DNA of 64,000 nt, taken from positions 124,001 to 188,000 of the forward strand of contig NZ_BMRM01000012.1 in NCBI RefSeq assembly GCF_014648635.1, in the 5' to 3' direction. A model generated the notes under the pieces. The model was not told the DNA's origin. It did not search any database and saw only the letters and a program-made list of their open reading frames with translations. The position numbers and the translations under genes are program-made. This stretch comes from Streptomyces cinerochromogenes. GTDB lineage: Bacteria > Actinomycetota > Actinomycetes > Streptomycetales > Streptomycetaceae. This document shows positions 24,962-34,515 of this stretch, in pieces (the stretch's first letter is position 1; each line of letters opens with the position of its first letter).

Positions 24962-26919
24962 TCGTACAGCTCCTCTTCGGCGAGGTACTTGACCAGCTCC
25001 TCCTTCTCGAAGAGGGCGAGCAGGTCCGGGCGGATGGGCTCGGTGGTCTCGCGGGCGAGACGGATCTGGCCCCGGGCCGGGTCGGCCGCGGCGAGGCCCC
25101 CGGCGGGGTCGGCGAGGGTGCACAGCAGGTTCACGTTGCGCCAGGCGCGGTCCATCGCCGGATGGTCCTCGCGGGTGTGCCCGCCGCGTGACTCGGTGCG
25201 CTCCAGCGCCGCCCGGGCCACGCACTCGCTGACCAGCAGCATGTTCCTGAGGTCCAGGGCGAGGTGCCAGCCGGGGTTGAACTGGCGGTGGCCCTCGACC
25301 CCGGCCCGCCGGGCCCGGGCCCGCAGCTCGGCCAGCTTGTGCAGGGCCTGCTCCATCTCGCCCTCGCGGCGGATGATGCCGACCAGGTCGTTCATCGCCT
25401 GCTGGAGTTCCTGGTGCAGGGTGTACGGGTTCTCCGGCGACACCGTCTCGCCGTCCCCTCCCGCCTCCGCGGAGAAGGGCCGCAGCGCCTCGGCCGCGGC
25501 CGCGTCGACCTGGACGTCGTCCACCGGCGGGCGCCGGCCGGCCAGTGCCCGCGCGTACTCCGCCGCGTGCCAGCCCGCCCGGCGGCCGAAGACCAGCAGG
25601 TCGGAGAGGGAGTTGCCGCCGAGCCGGTTGGAGCCGTGCATACCGCCGGCCACCTCACCGGCCGCGTACAGCCCCGGCACCCCGCGGGCCGCCGCGGTGT
25701 CGGAGTCGACCGCGACGCCGCCCATCACGTAGTGGCAGGTCGGGCCGACCTCCATCGCCTCCGCGGTGATGTCGACGTCCGCCAGCTCCTTGAACTGGTG
25801 GTACATGGACGGCAGCCGGCGCCGGATCACCTCGGCGGGCATCCGGGTCGACACGTCCAGGAAGACCCCGCCGTGCGGGGAGCCACGGCCCGCCTTCACC
25901 TCGGCGTTGATCGCGCGGGCCACCTCGTCGCGGGGGAGCAGCTCGGGGGGCCGCCGGTTGCGGTCCGGATCCTCGTACCACCGGTCGGCCTCCTCCTCCG
26001 ACTCGGCGTACTTCTCCTTGAAGACGTCCGGGACGTAGTCGAACATGAACCGCTTGCCCTCGGAGTTCCTGAGGACCCCGCCGTCGCCGCGCACCGACTC
26101 GGTGACGAGGATGCCCTTCACCGACGGCGGCCAGACCATGCCGGTCGGGTGGAACTGCACGAACTCCATGTTCAGCAGGGGCGCGCCCGCGAGCAGCGCC
26201 AGCGCGTGACCGTCGCCGGTGTACTCCCACGAGTTCGACGTGACCTTGAAGGACTTGCCGATGCCGCCGGTGGCGAGGACCACGGCGGGCGCCTCCAGGA
26301 CGAAGAAGCGGCCGGTCTCGCGGTCGTAGGCGAAGACCCCCGAGACCCGGCCCGCGGCGGAGCCGCTGTCGGATGCCGTGTCCTTGAGGATCCTGGTGAC
26401 CGTGCACTCCTGGAAGACCTTCAGCCGGGACTCGTAGTCCCCGGTCTCGCGGAAGTCCTCCTGCTGGAGGGCGACGGTCTTCTGCTGGAGCGTGCGGATC
26501 AGCTCCAGACCGGTGCGGTCACCGACGTGGGCGAGGCGCGGGTACTCGTGGCCGCCGAAGTTGCGCTGCGAGATCCGGCCGTCCTTCGTCCGGTCGAACA
26601 GAGCGCCCCAGGTCTCCAGCTCCCACACCCGGTCCGGGGCCTCCTGCGCGTGCAGCTCGGCCATCCGCCACTGGTTGAGGAACTTGCCGCCGCGCAGGGT
26701 GTCGCGGAAGTGGACCTGCCAGGTGTCGTGCTCGTTGGCGTTGGCCATCGCCGCCGCGATGCCGCCCTCGGCCATCACCGTGTGCGCCTTGCCGAACAGC
26801 GACTTGCAGATCACCGCCGTACGGGCGCCGCGCTCGCGTGCCTCGATCGCCGCGCGCAGCCCGGCGCCGCCCGCGCCGACGACCACGACGTCCCACTGCT
26901 GCCGTTCCACCGCTGCCAT
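24958..26919 (-). CDS. sdhA: Succinate dehydrogenase flavoprotein subunit
   Basis: A 653-residue catalytic subunit that oxidises succinate to fumarate with bound FAD. The dinucleotide fold is VVVVGAGGAGLRAAIEA (11-27). His46 in AHTVMAEGG is the expected site of covalent FAD attachment. Active-site blocks follow: EFVQFHPTGM, RGDGGVLRN, and GLYAAGEVAGGMHGSNRLGGNSL near the C-terminal third. The length agrees with the Sdh1-type family. ATG 26919 overlaps the sdhC stop by one base (TGATG) and the stop overlaps sdhB, so the three subunits are translated in series. Confidence 0.95.
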   Translation of the reverse strand: MAAVERQQWDVVVVGAGGAGLRAAIEARERGARTAVICKSLFGKAHTVMAEGGIAAAMANANEHDTWQVHFRDTLRGGKFLNQWRMAELHAQEAPDRVWELETWGALFDRTKDGRISQRNFGGHEYPRLAHVGDRTGLELIRTLQQKTVALQQEDFRETGDYESRLKVFQECTVTRILKDTASDSGSAAGRVSGVFAYDRETGRFFVLEAPAVVLATGGIGKSFKVTSNSWEYTGDGHALALLAGAPLLNMEFVQFHPTGMVWPPSVKGILVTESVRGDGGVLRNSEGKRFMFDYVPDVFKEKYAESEEEADRWYEDPDRNRRPPELLPRDEVARAINAEVKAGRGSPHGGVFLDVSTRMPAEVIRRRLPSMYHQFKELADVDITAEAMEVGPTCHYVMGGVAVDSDTAAARGVPGLYAAGEVAGGMHGSNRLGGNSLSDLLVFGRRAGWHAAEYARALAGRRPPVDDVQVDAAAAEALRPFSAEAGGDGETVSPENPYTLHQELQQAMNDLVGIIRREGEMEQALHKLAELRARARRAGVEGHRQFNPGWHLALDLRNMLLVSECVARAALERTESRGGHTREDHPAMDRAWRNVNLLCTLADPAGGLAAADPARGQIRLARETTEPIRPDLLALFEKEELVKYLAEEELYE

Positions 26920-27740
26920 CAGAAGAACCTCGGATCGTCGAGGACGCCGGACGCGACCAGGTACACGTAGAAGTCGGCGAACGCCACGCTGAGCAGCGAG
27001 GCCCAGGCCAGCTGCATGTGCCGGGCGTTGAGCCGCCCGACGAACCGCCAGGCCCGGTAGCGCACGGGATGCCGGGAGAAGTGCTTGAGCTTGCCGCCGA
27101 CGATGTGCCGGCAGGAGTGGCAGGAGAGGGTGTACGCCCAGATCAGCACGATGTTGGCGAGGAAGACCAGGCTGCCGAGGCCCATGTGTCCCCACCGGTA
27201 GTGCTCGTCCCGGAAGGCCAGCACGGTGTCGTACGTCAGCACGCCGGCCACGAGCAGGGCGGCGTAGAAGAAGTACCGGTGGACGTTCTGCAGGATCAGC
27301 GGGAAGCGGGTCTCGCCGGTGTAGGTGCGGTGCGGCTCGGCGACCGCGCAGGCGGGCGGGGACGCCCAGAACGCGCGGTAGTAGGCCTTGCGGTAGTAGT
27401 AGCAGGTCAGCCGGAAGCCGAGCGGGAAGATCAGGATGATGATCGCGGGGGAGATGCCCCACCAGGAGCCGAAGAGGTCGGCGTTGGGCCCGGCGCGCAT
27501 GGTCCGGCAGTTCTCCGCCAGGCAGGGGGAGTAGAACGGCGAGACGTACGGCGCCGCGTAGTAGTCGGCGCCCGCGAAGGCCCGCCACGTCGAGTACACG
27601 ACGAACGCCAGCAGACCGGCCGCGGTGACGGCGGGCGCCAGCCACCAGCGGTCGGTCCGCAGGTGCGGGGCGGCGATCGCGGCGCGCGTACGGGCGCGTA
27701 CGCCGCCGCTGTTCTGTTGGGGTTCCGTACCAGTAGCCAA
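26919..27740 (-). CDS. sdhC: Succinate dehydrogenase membrane subunit (Sdh1 type)
   Basis: A 273-residue membrane protein with about five helices (WLAPAVTAAGLLAFVVYS, GISPAIIILIFPLGFRLTCYY, YFFYAALLVAGVLTYDTVLAF, GSLVFLANIVLIWAYTLSCHSC, SLLSVAFADFYVYLVASG). It anchors the complex and forms the quinone site. Unlike classical SdhC it is rich in cysteine and histidine near the membrane (YSPCLAENCRTM, SPPACAVAEPH, LSCHSCRHIVGGK). From memory, mycobacterial Sdh1 holds a membrane-embedded Rieske-type [2Fe-2S] cluster; these residues are candidate ligands here. It follows the 96-residue gene by 27 bases. Confidence 0.88.
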   Translation of the reverse strand: MATGTEPQQNSGGVRARTRAAIAAPHLRTDRWWLAPAVTAAGLLAFVVYSTWRAFAGADYYAAPYVSPFYSPCLAENCRTMRAGPNADLFGSWWGISPAIIILIFPLGFRLTCYYYRKAYYRAFWASPPACAVAEPHRTYTGETRFPLILQNVHRYFFYAALLVAGVLTYDTVLAFRDEHYRWGHMGLGSLVFLANIVLIWAYTLSCHSCRHIVGGKLKHFSRHPVRYRAWRFVGRLNARHMQLAWASLLSVAFADFYVYLVASGVLDDPRFF

Positions 27741-27767
27741 GTCGGGACTCCGGTCGGTAGCGGTTGA

Positions 27768-28058
27768 TCAGGGGGCGCGGCGGTCGCGGGCGCCCAGTCC
27801 CTCGTCGTCCGTGTCCGTCCACAGGCTGATGTCGTAGGGCGCGTCGGAGATGGTGACGAGGTCGGGCCGGCGCTGCGTGGCCGGGGCCGCGGCGGCGTCC
27901 CGGAGCAGGGCCACGCTCTCGCGCAGGTGGTCGGCGTCCAGACGGACCCGGCGTATCTCCAGGCCGCCGCTGCCGAGCTGGTGTTCCAGGCGGCCCAGCG
28001 ACCGGTGGAGGTCGTCGAGGCAGCGCTGGACGGCGTTGATGTCGTCGTGCACGGACAT
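27768..28058 (-). CDS. Conserved small protein at head of sdh operon
   Basis: A 96-residue soluble protein: an N-terminal helix pair (DDINAVQRCLDDLHRSLGRLEHQLG), an amphipathic segment (LEIRRVRLDADHLRESVALLRDA) and an acidic C-terminus (DAPYDISLWTDTDDEGLGA). No known domain was recognised. A similar-sized gene stands at the same place in mycobacterial sdh1 operons (Rv0250c by memory), so a role tied to Sdh1 assembly or regulation is plausible but inferred. ATG 28058 follows GAGGGCAAGTC. Confidence 0.65.
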   Translation of the reverse strand: MSVHDDINAVQRCLDDLHRSLGRLEHQLGSGGLEIRRVRLDADHLRESVALLRDAAAAPATQRRPDLVTISDAPYDISLWTDTDDEGLGARDRRAP

Positions 28059-28372
28059 GACTTGCCCTCGCTTCCGCGGGTCCGGCGGGCCATGGACGGC
28101 AACGTTCATGCGCCTTGGAGTGTTGCGCCTCACGCCTGCCGGTGTGAAGGGATGTGCAGCGATTGGCCGGGGCGTACGGGTGCATCGCCCGGTGTGTTGC
28201 GCCGCACGGGTGGGCTTACCGGCTGTCGTCGCCGTGTCGCCCGCTGTTGCCGGATCCTTTCCTCTTCAGTGGCCGCATAGATCTGATCAGCTCCATATAC
28301 CGCCAAACGTGATCAGCTCCACATACCGACAAATGTGAGCATAAGGCCCGCGGCTTCCTGGAGGTAGCAGAG
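28059..28372. promoter_or_regulatory. Divergent region with 26-nt tandem repeat upstream of lipoprotein gene
   Basis: This 314-base gap separates the sdh operon from the lipoprotein gene. Near its right end are two adjacent 26-base direct repeats (28285-28310, 28311-28336; 23 of 26 positions identical, each starting GATCAGCTCCA). They end 36 bases before the ATG at 28373. Direct repeats with this spacing suggest a tandem regulator site. The GC content drops here compared with the flanks. Confidence 0.55.
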
Positions 28373-30724
28373 ATGTCCTACGACGGCGTTGGGCAGCGTC
28401 CTGAAGGGGCGCGCGGCCGCACCGACCGGCGGCTCCGCCGCGGGGCGCCGGGTGCCACGACGCACCCGCAGACGACCGAAGGACGGTCCCGGCGTCTCCA
28501 GCGGACCCTCGTCTTCCTCAGCGCGAGCGCCCTGGCCGTCCCCCTGCTCGCCGGCTGCGGTGACGACGACGAGGTCAGCAGCCCGCTCGCGCCGCAGGAC
28601 ATCGCCCCGGTCGCCCGGGACCTGGTCGCCGACGGCGGCACCCTGAAGTGGGCCGTGGACGCCGTACCGGAGACCCTGAACACCTTCCAGGCCGACGCCG
28701 ACACCGGCACCAGCCGCATCGCCCAGGCCGTGCTGCCCTCCATGTTCCGGCTGGACTCCGCCGGCCGGCCGGTGGCCAACCCGGCCTATCTGGAGTCGGC
28801 CAAGGTCATCGAGACCGAGCCGCGCCAGGTCGTGCTGTACAAGCTCAACCAGCAGGCCGTCTGGAGCGACGGCCGGGAGATCGGCGCCGCCGACTTCGTC
28901 GCCCAGTGGCGCGCCCTGTCCGGGAAGAACAGCGCCTACTGGACCGCCCGCAACGCCGGCTACGACCGCATCGCCAAGATCGAGCGCGGCGCCAACGACC
29001 TCCAGGTCCGGGTCACCTTCTCCCGCCCCTACGCCGACTGGAAGTCCCTGTTCTCACCGCTGTACCCGAAGGACGTCATGGGCACCCCGGACGCCTTCAA
29101 CGACGGCGCCCGCCGCAAGCTCAAGGTCACCGCCGGGCCCTTCAAGGTGGAGAAGGTCGACACCGCCAAGAAGGACGTCGTCCTCACCCGCAACCCGCGC
29201 TGGTGGGGCAAGCCCGCCAAGCTGAACCAGATCGTGCTGCACGCCGTCCCCCGCGACAAGCGGGCCACCGCGCTCGCCGACGGCAGCGTGGACCTGGCCG
29301 AGATCGACCCCGCCGACGCCCAGCGGATCGGCCTCGCCCACCGGGAGAAGGGCACCGGCACCCCGCTCCAGGGCGCCGGGGGCAGGACCTCCGTGAAGAA
29401 GCTGCGCGCGTGGGCGGTCGCGCACGGCCTCGACTCCGAGCAGGTACAGGCCGGGAAGAAGAAGCTCCGCGAGGCCGTCACCCGCTACCTGGAGCAGCAG
29501 CAGGCGCTGCGCGACATCGAGGTCCGCAAGTCCCTGGAACCCGTCTACACCCAGCTCGCCCTCAACGGCTCCACCGGCCCCCTCACCGACGAACGGGTCC
29601 GCCGGGCCGTCGCCCGCGCCCTGGACCGCACCGAGCTGGCCCGCCTGGTGCTCACCCCGCTGGGGCTGCCCGCCGTACCCGTCGGCAGCCACCTCGCGCT
29701 GTCCGGGCAGGCCGCGTACGCCGACAACAGCGGCGCGATCGGCGGGCAGGACGCCAAGGAGGCGCAGGCGCTGCTCGCCGACGCCGGCTGGGTGCGCGGC
29801 GGCCCGCTGAAGGAGGAGAAGAAGGGCGAGAAGGCGGCCGGCCCGCAGAAGCAGGAGAAGGACAAGCGGAGCAAGGAGGACGGGGACGTCTCGGACGGCG
29901 GCGACGACGGCGAGTACATCGTCGGGGAGGACGACAAGGGCCACGACGACCGGCACGGCGACGGCGGGGCGCACGGCGGCACCGGCGGCGGCAGGAGTCA
30001 CGGGGGCACCGACGGCAAGGGCAAGCACCACGAGTCCCCCGGCGACGAGCACGAGCACCCCGACCGGCACCTCGCGCAGGAGGGCAAGCACGGCGGCGCG
30101 CCCGGCGCCTACGCCCCCAAGGGCACGGCCGCCCCGGCCGCCGCTCCGGCCGGGCCCCTCGCCAAGGACGGCAAGCCCCTCGCGCTCCGCTTCGTCCTGC
30201 CCTCCGGACCCGGCTCGCAGACCCTGAACTCGGTCGCCGAGCGGATCTCCGCGATGCTGGAGCAGGTCGGCATCCGCACGACGATCACCAAGGTGTCGGA
30301 CGAGAGCTACTTCAAGGACCACATCGCCGCCGGCGACTACGACCTCGCCCTGTACTCCTGGCCGTCCTCCGCCTTCCCGGCGACCGACGCCCGGCCCGTC
30401 TACGCCAAGCCCGTCCCGGCCGCGGACGGCTCGGTGAACGTCGAGCAGAACTACACCCGGGTCGGCACGGACCAGGTCGACCAGCTCTTCGACCAGGCCG
30501 CGACCACGCTGGACGAGGGCGAGGCGCGGGACCTGATCCGCAAGGCCGACGCCCGCATCTGGGCGGCGGCGGGCTCGATCCCGCTGTACCAGCGCCCGCA
30601 GCTGGTGGGGGCACGCAAGAACGTGGTCAACGCGGGGGCCTTCGGCTTCCAGACGCCCGTCTACGAGGACATGGGCTTCCTGAAGAAGGGAGCGAAGGTG
30701 TCGTCGCCGAGCCCCGGGAAATAG
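28373..30724 (+). CDS. Oversized peptide-binding ABC lipoprotein (SBP family 5)
   Basis: A 783-residue lipoprotein. The signal ends in the lipobox LLAGC (Cys62). The SBP-5 fold follows: VPETLNTFQADADTG, AVWSDGREIGAADFVAQW, VTAGPFKVEKVD, then PLTDERVRRAVARALDRTELA. Residues ~480-585 are a charged, glycine- and histidine-rich insertion (KGHDDRHGDGG, GKGKHHESPGDEHEHPDRH) before the fold resumes at LALRFVLPSG. Ordinary family members are 500-600 residues. It may bind peptides or, through the insertion, metal. No permease genes adjoin it. A possible 26-nt repeat operator lies upstream. Confidence 0.82.
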   Translation: MSYDGVGQRPEGARGRTDRRLRRGAPGATTHPQTTEGRSRRLQRTLVFLSASALAVPLLAGCGDDDEVSSPLAPQDIAPVARDLVADGGTLKWAVDAVPETLNTFQADADTGTSRIAQAVLPSMFRLDSAGRPVANPAYLESAKVIETEPRQVVLYKLNQQAVWSDGREIGAADFVAQWRALSGKNSAYWTARNAGYDRIAKIERGANDLQVRVTFSRPYADWKSLFSPLYPKDVMGTPDAFNDGARRKLKVTAGPFKVEKVDTAKKDVVLTRNPRWWGKPAKLNQIVLHAVPRDKRATALADGSVDLAEIDPADAQRIGLAHREKGTGTPLQGAGGRTSVKKLRAWAVAHGLDSEQVQAGKKKLREAVTRYLEQQQALRDIEVRKSLEPVYTQLALNGSTGPLTDERVRRAVARALDRTELARLVLTPLGLPAVPVGSHLALSGQAAYADNSGAIGGQDAKEAQALLADAGWVRGGPLKEEKKGEKAAGPQKQEKDKRSKEDGDVSDGGDDGEYIVGEDDKGHDDRHGDGGAHGGTGGGRSHGGTDGKGKHHESPGDEHEHPDRHLAQEGKHGGAPGAYAPKGTAAPAAAPAGPLAKDGKPLALRFVLPSGPGSQTLNSVAERISAMLEQVGIRTTITKVSDESYFKDHIAAGDYDLALYSWPSSAFPATDARPVYAKPVPAADGSVNVEQNYTRVGTDQVDQLFDQAATTLDEGEARDLIRKADARIWAAAGSIPLYQRPQLVGARKNVVNAGAFGFQTPVYEDMGFLKKGAKVSSPSPGK

Positions 30725-30983
30725 ACCACCGCGAGCAGTCGTTCCGCGGGGCGGCGGAGGTCCCTCCCGAGCGGGCGGAGCCGAGCCCGGGAAGGGTGGG
30801 CACGGCCCTGCTCGCCGGGTGCGTCCGGGGCCGTGCCGGACCGCGCCGTCGGATCCCGGCGAGCCCCAGCGGCGGCGCACCCGTACCATGGGGTGAGGCC
30901 GTGGCGTGTCCAGCCCGGCAGGGCCCGCGCGACACGGACGTACGCGCAGGGCGATCCTCACACTTCCGGGAGTACGGCAGCTT

Positions 30984-32891
<1,908 letters not shown>

Positions 32892-32905
32892 CACACCGGC
32901 ATTTG

Positions 32906-32944
32906 AGCCCGGGTGCCCCCCTGGTGGGGGCATCCGGGCTTTTT
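32906..32944 (+). terminator. Rho-independent terminator of typA
   Basis: The 15-base arms AGCCCGGGTGCCCCC and GGGGGCATCCGGGCT pair across a CTGGT loop with one mismatch and are followed by TTTT, starting 14 bases after the typA stop. Confidence 0.9.
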
Positions 32945-33371
32945 GCAACCCGTTTTCGGGGGCCGCATGTCCGACATGCGGAGATCAGTGCCCGATAGCC
33001 ATGTAACAAGTCCGTTTCGCGCCTTCTTCCGACGAACAGTTTGTCCAGATTTTGGAAGATGTAGAGGCGAGCTGTGACTGAATTGAGATCTACGGGCAGT
33101 GGTCGGTAGTCGACCCATGGCAGATAGTTAGCCGCGTAGCGCTCGGGTCAATGGGTCTCGCACTGTGGGGACAGTGCCGACTCACGAGCACCAGGGGGTG
33201 TCTGCCCCTCCGTCAGGGGTGTCGGAGGGAAGACGGAAACCCCTTCCTGTTGGTGAACACGTGGAGTCACGAGGAGGGAACCCCAGTAACTACGCGCGTC
33301 CGGCTGCGGTCACGCGCGTCCTTGGAGTACGCGGGCACCTCCCATACTTATACCTGTGAAACGGACAAACC
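32945..33371. promoter_or_regulatory. Long upstream region of the bldK operon
   Basis: This 427-base stretch between the typA terminator and bldKA contains AT-richer blocks (33036-33125, with candidate promoter boxes TTGAGA and TAGTCG 18 bases apart). A leader follows with possible hairpins (CCCT/AGGG near 33205) and a repeated CGCGCGTCC. A GAGGAGGG tract near 33272 is not linked to an obvious gene. The size and structure suggest a long, possibly regulated 5' leader; I recognise no known riboswitch. Confidence 0.45.
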
Positions 33372-34412
33372 GTGACAAGTCCTATCGACATAGAGGGCGG
33401 CGGGGCTCCGCTCGTCGTCGACGGCGAACCAGGGCCAAAGACGAGGACGGAGGCCGTCAAGCTCACGGGCCGGTCCCCCGGCCAGCTGATGTGGCTGCGC
33501 TTCAAACGCGACCGTACGGGTGTCGTCTGCGCCCTGGTGGTGATCGGCTACTTCCTCGTCGCCCTGCTCGCCCCGCTGCTGGTCAAGCTGCCGGGCACCG
33601 ATCCGTACACCCTGTACGGCCAGGACCCCACCTACGCCGACAAGCCCGTCCTCGACGAATTCGGGCTTCCGCTCGGCTACTTGGGAGGTGTCTCGGGAGA
33701 CCACTGGTTCGGCGTCGAACCGCAGTACGGCCGCGACCTCTACGCCATGCTGCTGTACGGCATGCGCACCTCGCTGTACATGGCGCTCGGCATCACCGTC
33801 CTCATCATGGTCACCGGCGTCGTGATCGGCCTGATCGGCGGCTACTTCGGCGGACGCACGGACTACTGGATCGGCCGTGGCACCGACTTCTTCCTCTCCT
33901 TCCCGCAGCAGCTGTTCTTCATCGCCTTCATGCCCGTCGTGACGTCGTTCTTCGTGGACCCCCGCGAGGAGACGCCGACCTACTTCCGTGCCCTGGCCAT
34001 GCTGATCGTGCTGTGGCTGCTGGGCTGGATGGGCATGGCCCGGCTGGTGCGGTCGACCGTACTGTCCCTGCGGGAACGGGAGTTCGTGGAGGCGGCCAAG
34101 GTCTCCGGGGCCTCGCCGTGGCGGATCGTACGCAAGGAGATCCTGCCCAACGTCGTCACCCCGATCCTGGTGCAGTTCACGTACCAGCTGCCCAGCACCA
34201 TCCTCAGCATCGCCTTCCTGTCCTTCGCGGGCGTCGGGTTCGTCGAACCGACACCCGACTGGGGACGCCTCTTCGCCGCCGGCGCGCGGTACGCCGAGCA
34301 GGACCCGGCGTTCATGTTCTTCCCCGGGGTGGCGCTGGTGATCTTCGTCCTGTGCTTCAACCTCCTCGGGGACTCCGTACGGGACGCGTTCGACCCCAAG
34401 TCCGGGCGGTAG
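33372..34412 (+). CDS. bldKA: BldKA-type oligopeptide permease subunit (DppC-like)
   Basis: A 346-residue inner-membrane permease of the DppC/OppC group with six predicted helices (VVCALVVIGYFLVALLAPLL near 52-71, IMVTGVVIGLIGGYFGG near 150) and the EAA loop EAAKVSGASPWRIV that docks on the ATPases. The first gene of a five-gene operon ordered permease-SBP-permease-ATPase-ATPase, exactly as bldKA-E of S. coelicolor, which imports an extracellular oligopeptide signal needed for aerial growth. The naming rests on order and neighbours. GTG 33372 has no good ribosome site, unusual for an operon leader. Confidence 0.8.
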   Translation: MTSPIDIEGGGAPLVVDGEPGPKTRTEAVKLTGRSPGQLMWLRFKRDRTGVVCALVVIGYFLVALLAPLLVKLPGTDPYTLYGQDPTYADKPVLDEFGLPLGYLGGVSGDHWFGVEPQYGRDLYAMLLYGMRTSLYMALGITVLIMVTGVVIGLIGGYFGGRTDYWIGRGTDFFLSFPQQLFFIAFMPVVTSFFVDPREETPTYFRALAMLIVLWLLGWMGMARLVRSTVLSLREREFVEAAKVSGASPWRIVRKEILPNVVTPILVQFTYQLPSTILSIAFLSFAGVGFVEPTPDWGRLFAAGARYAEQDPAFMFFPGVALVIFVLCFNLLGDSVRDAFDPKSGR

Positions 34413-34515
34413 GTCGTCCGTTGGGTGGGGGGTGGCTGCCGCCCCCGCCGGCCCCAGCCGGCCGGCGCCCGGCAGAACTCACGGATAACAACCGACAGGT
34501 AGGTGGATTCGCCAC

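Noticed and set aside
32945..33371. Known riboswitch (ydaO, cobalamin or T-box) upstream of bldK
   Set aside because: I could not match conserved core motifs of these classes.
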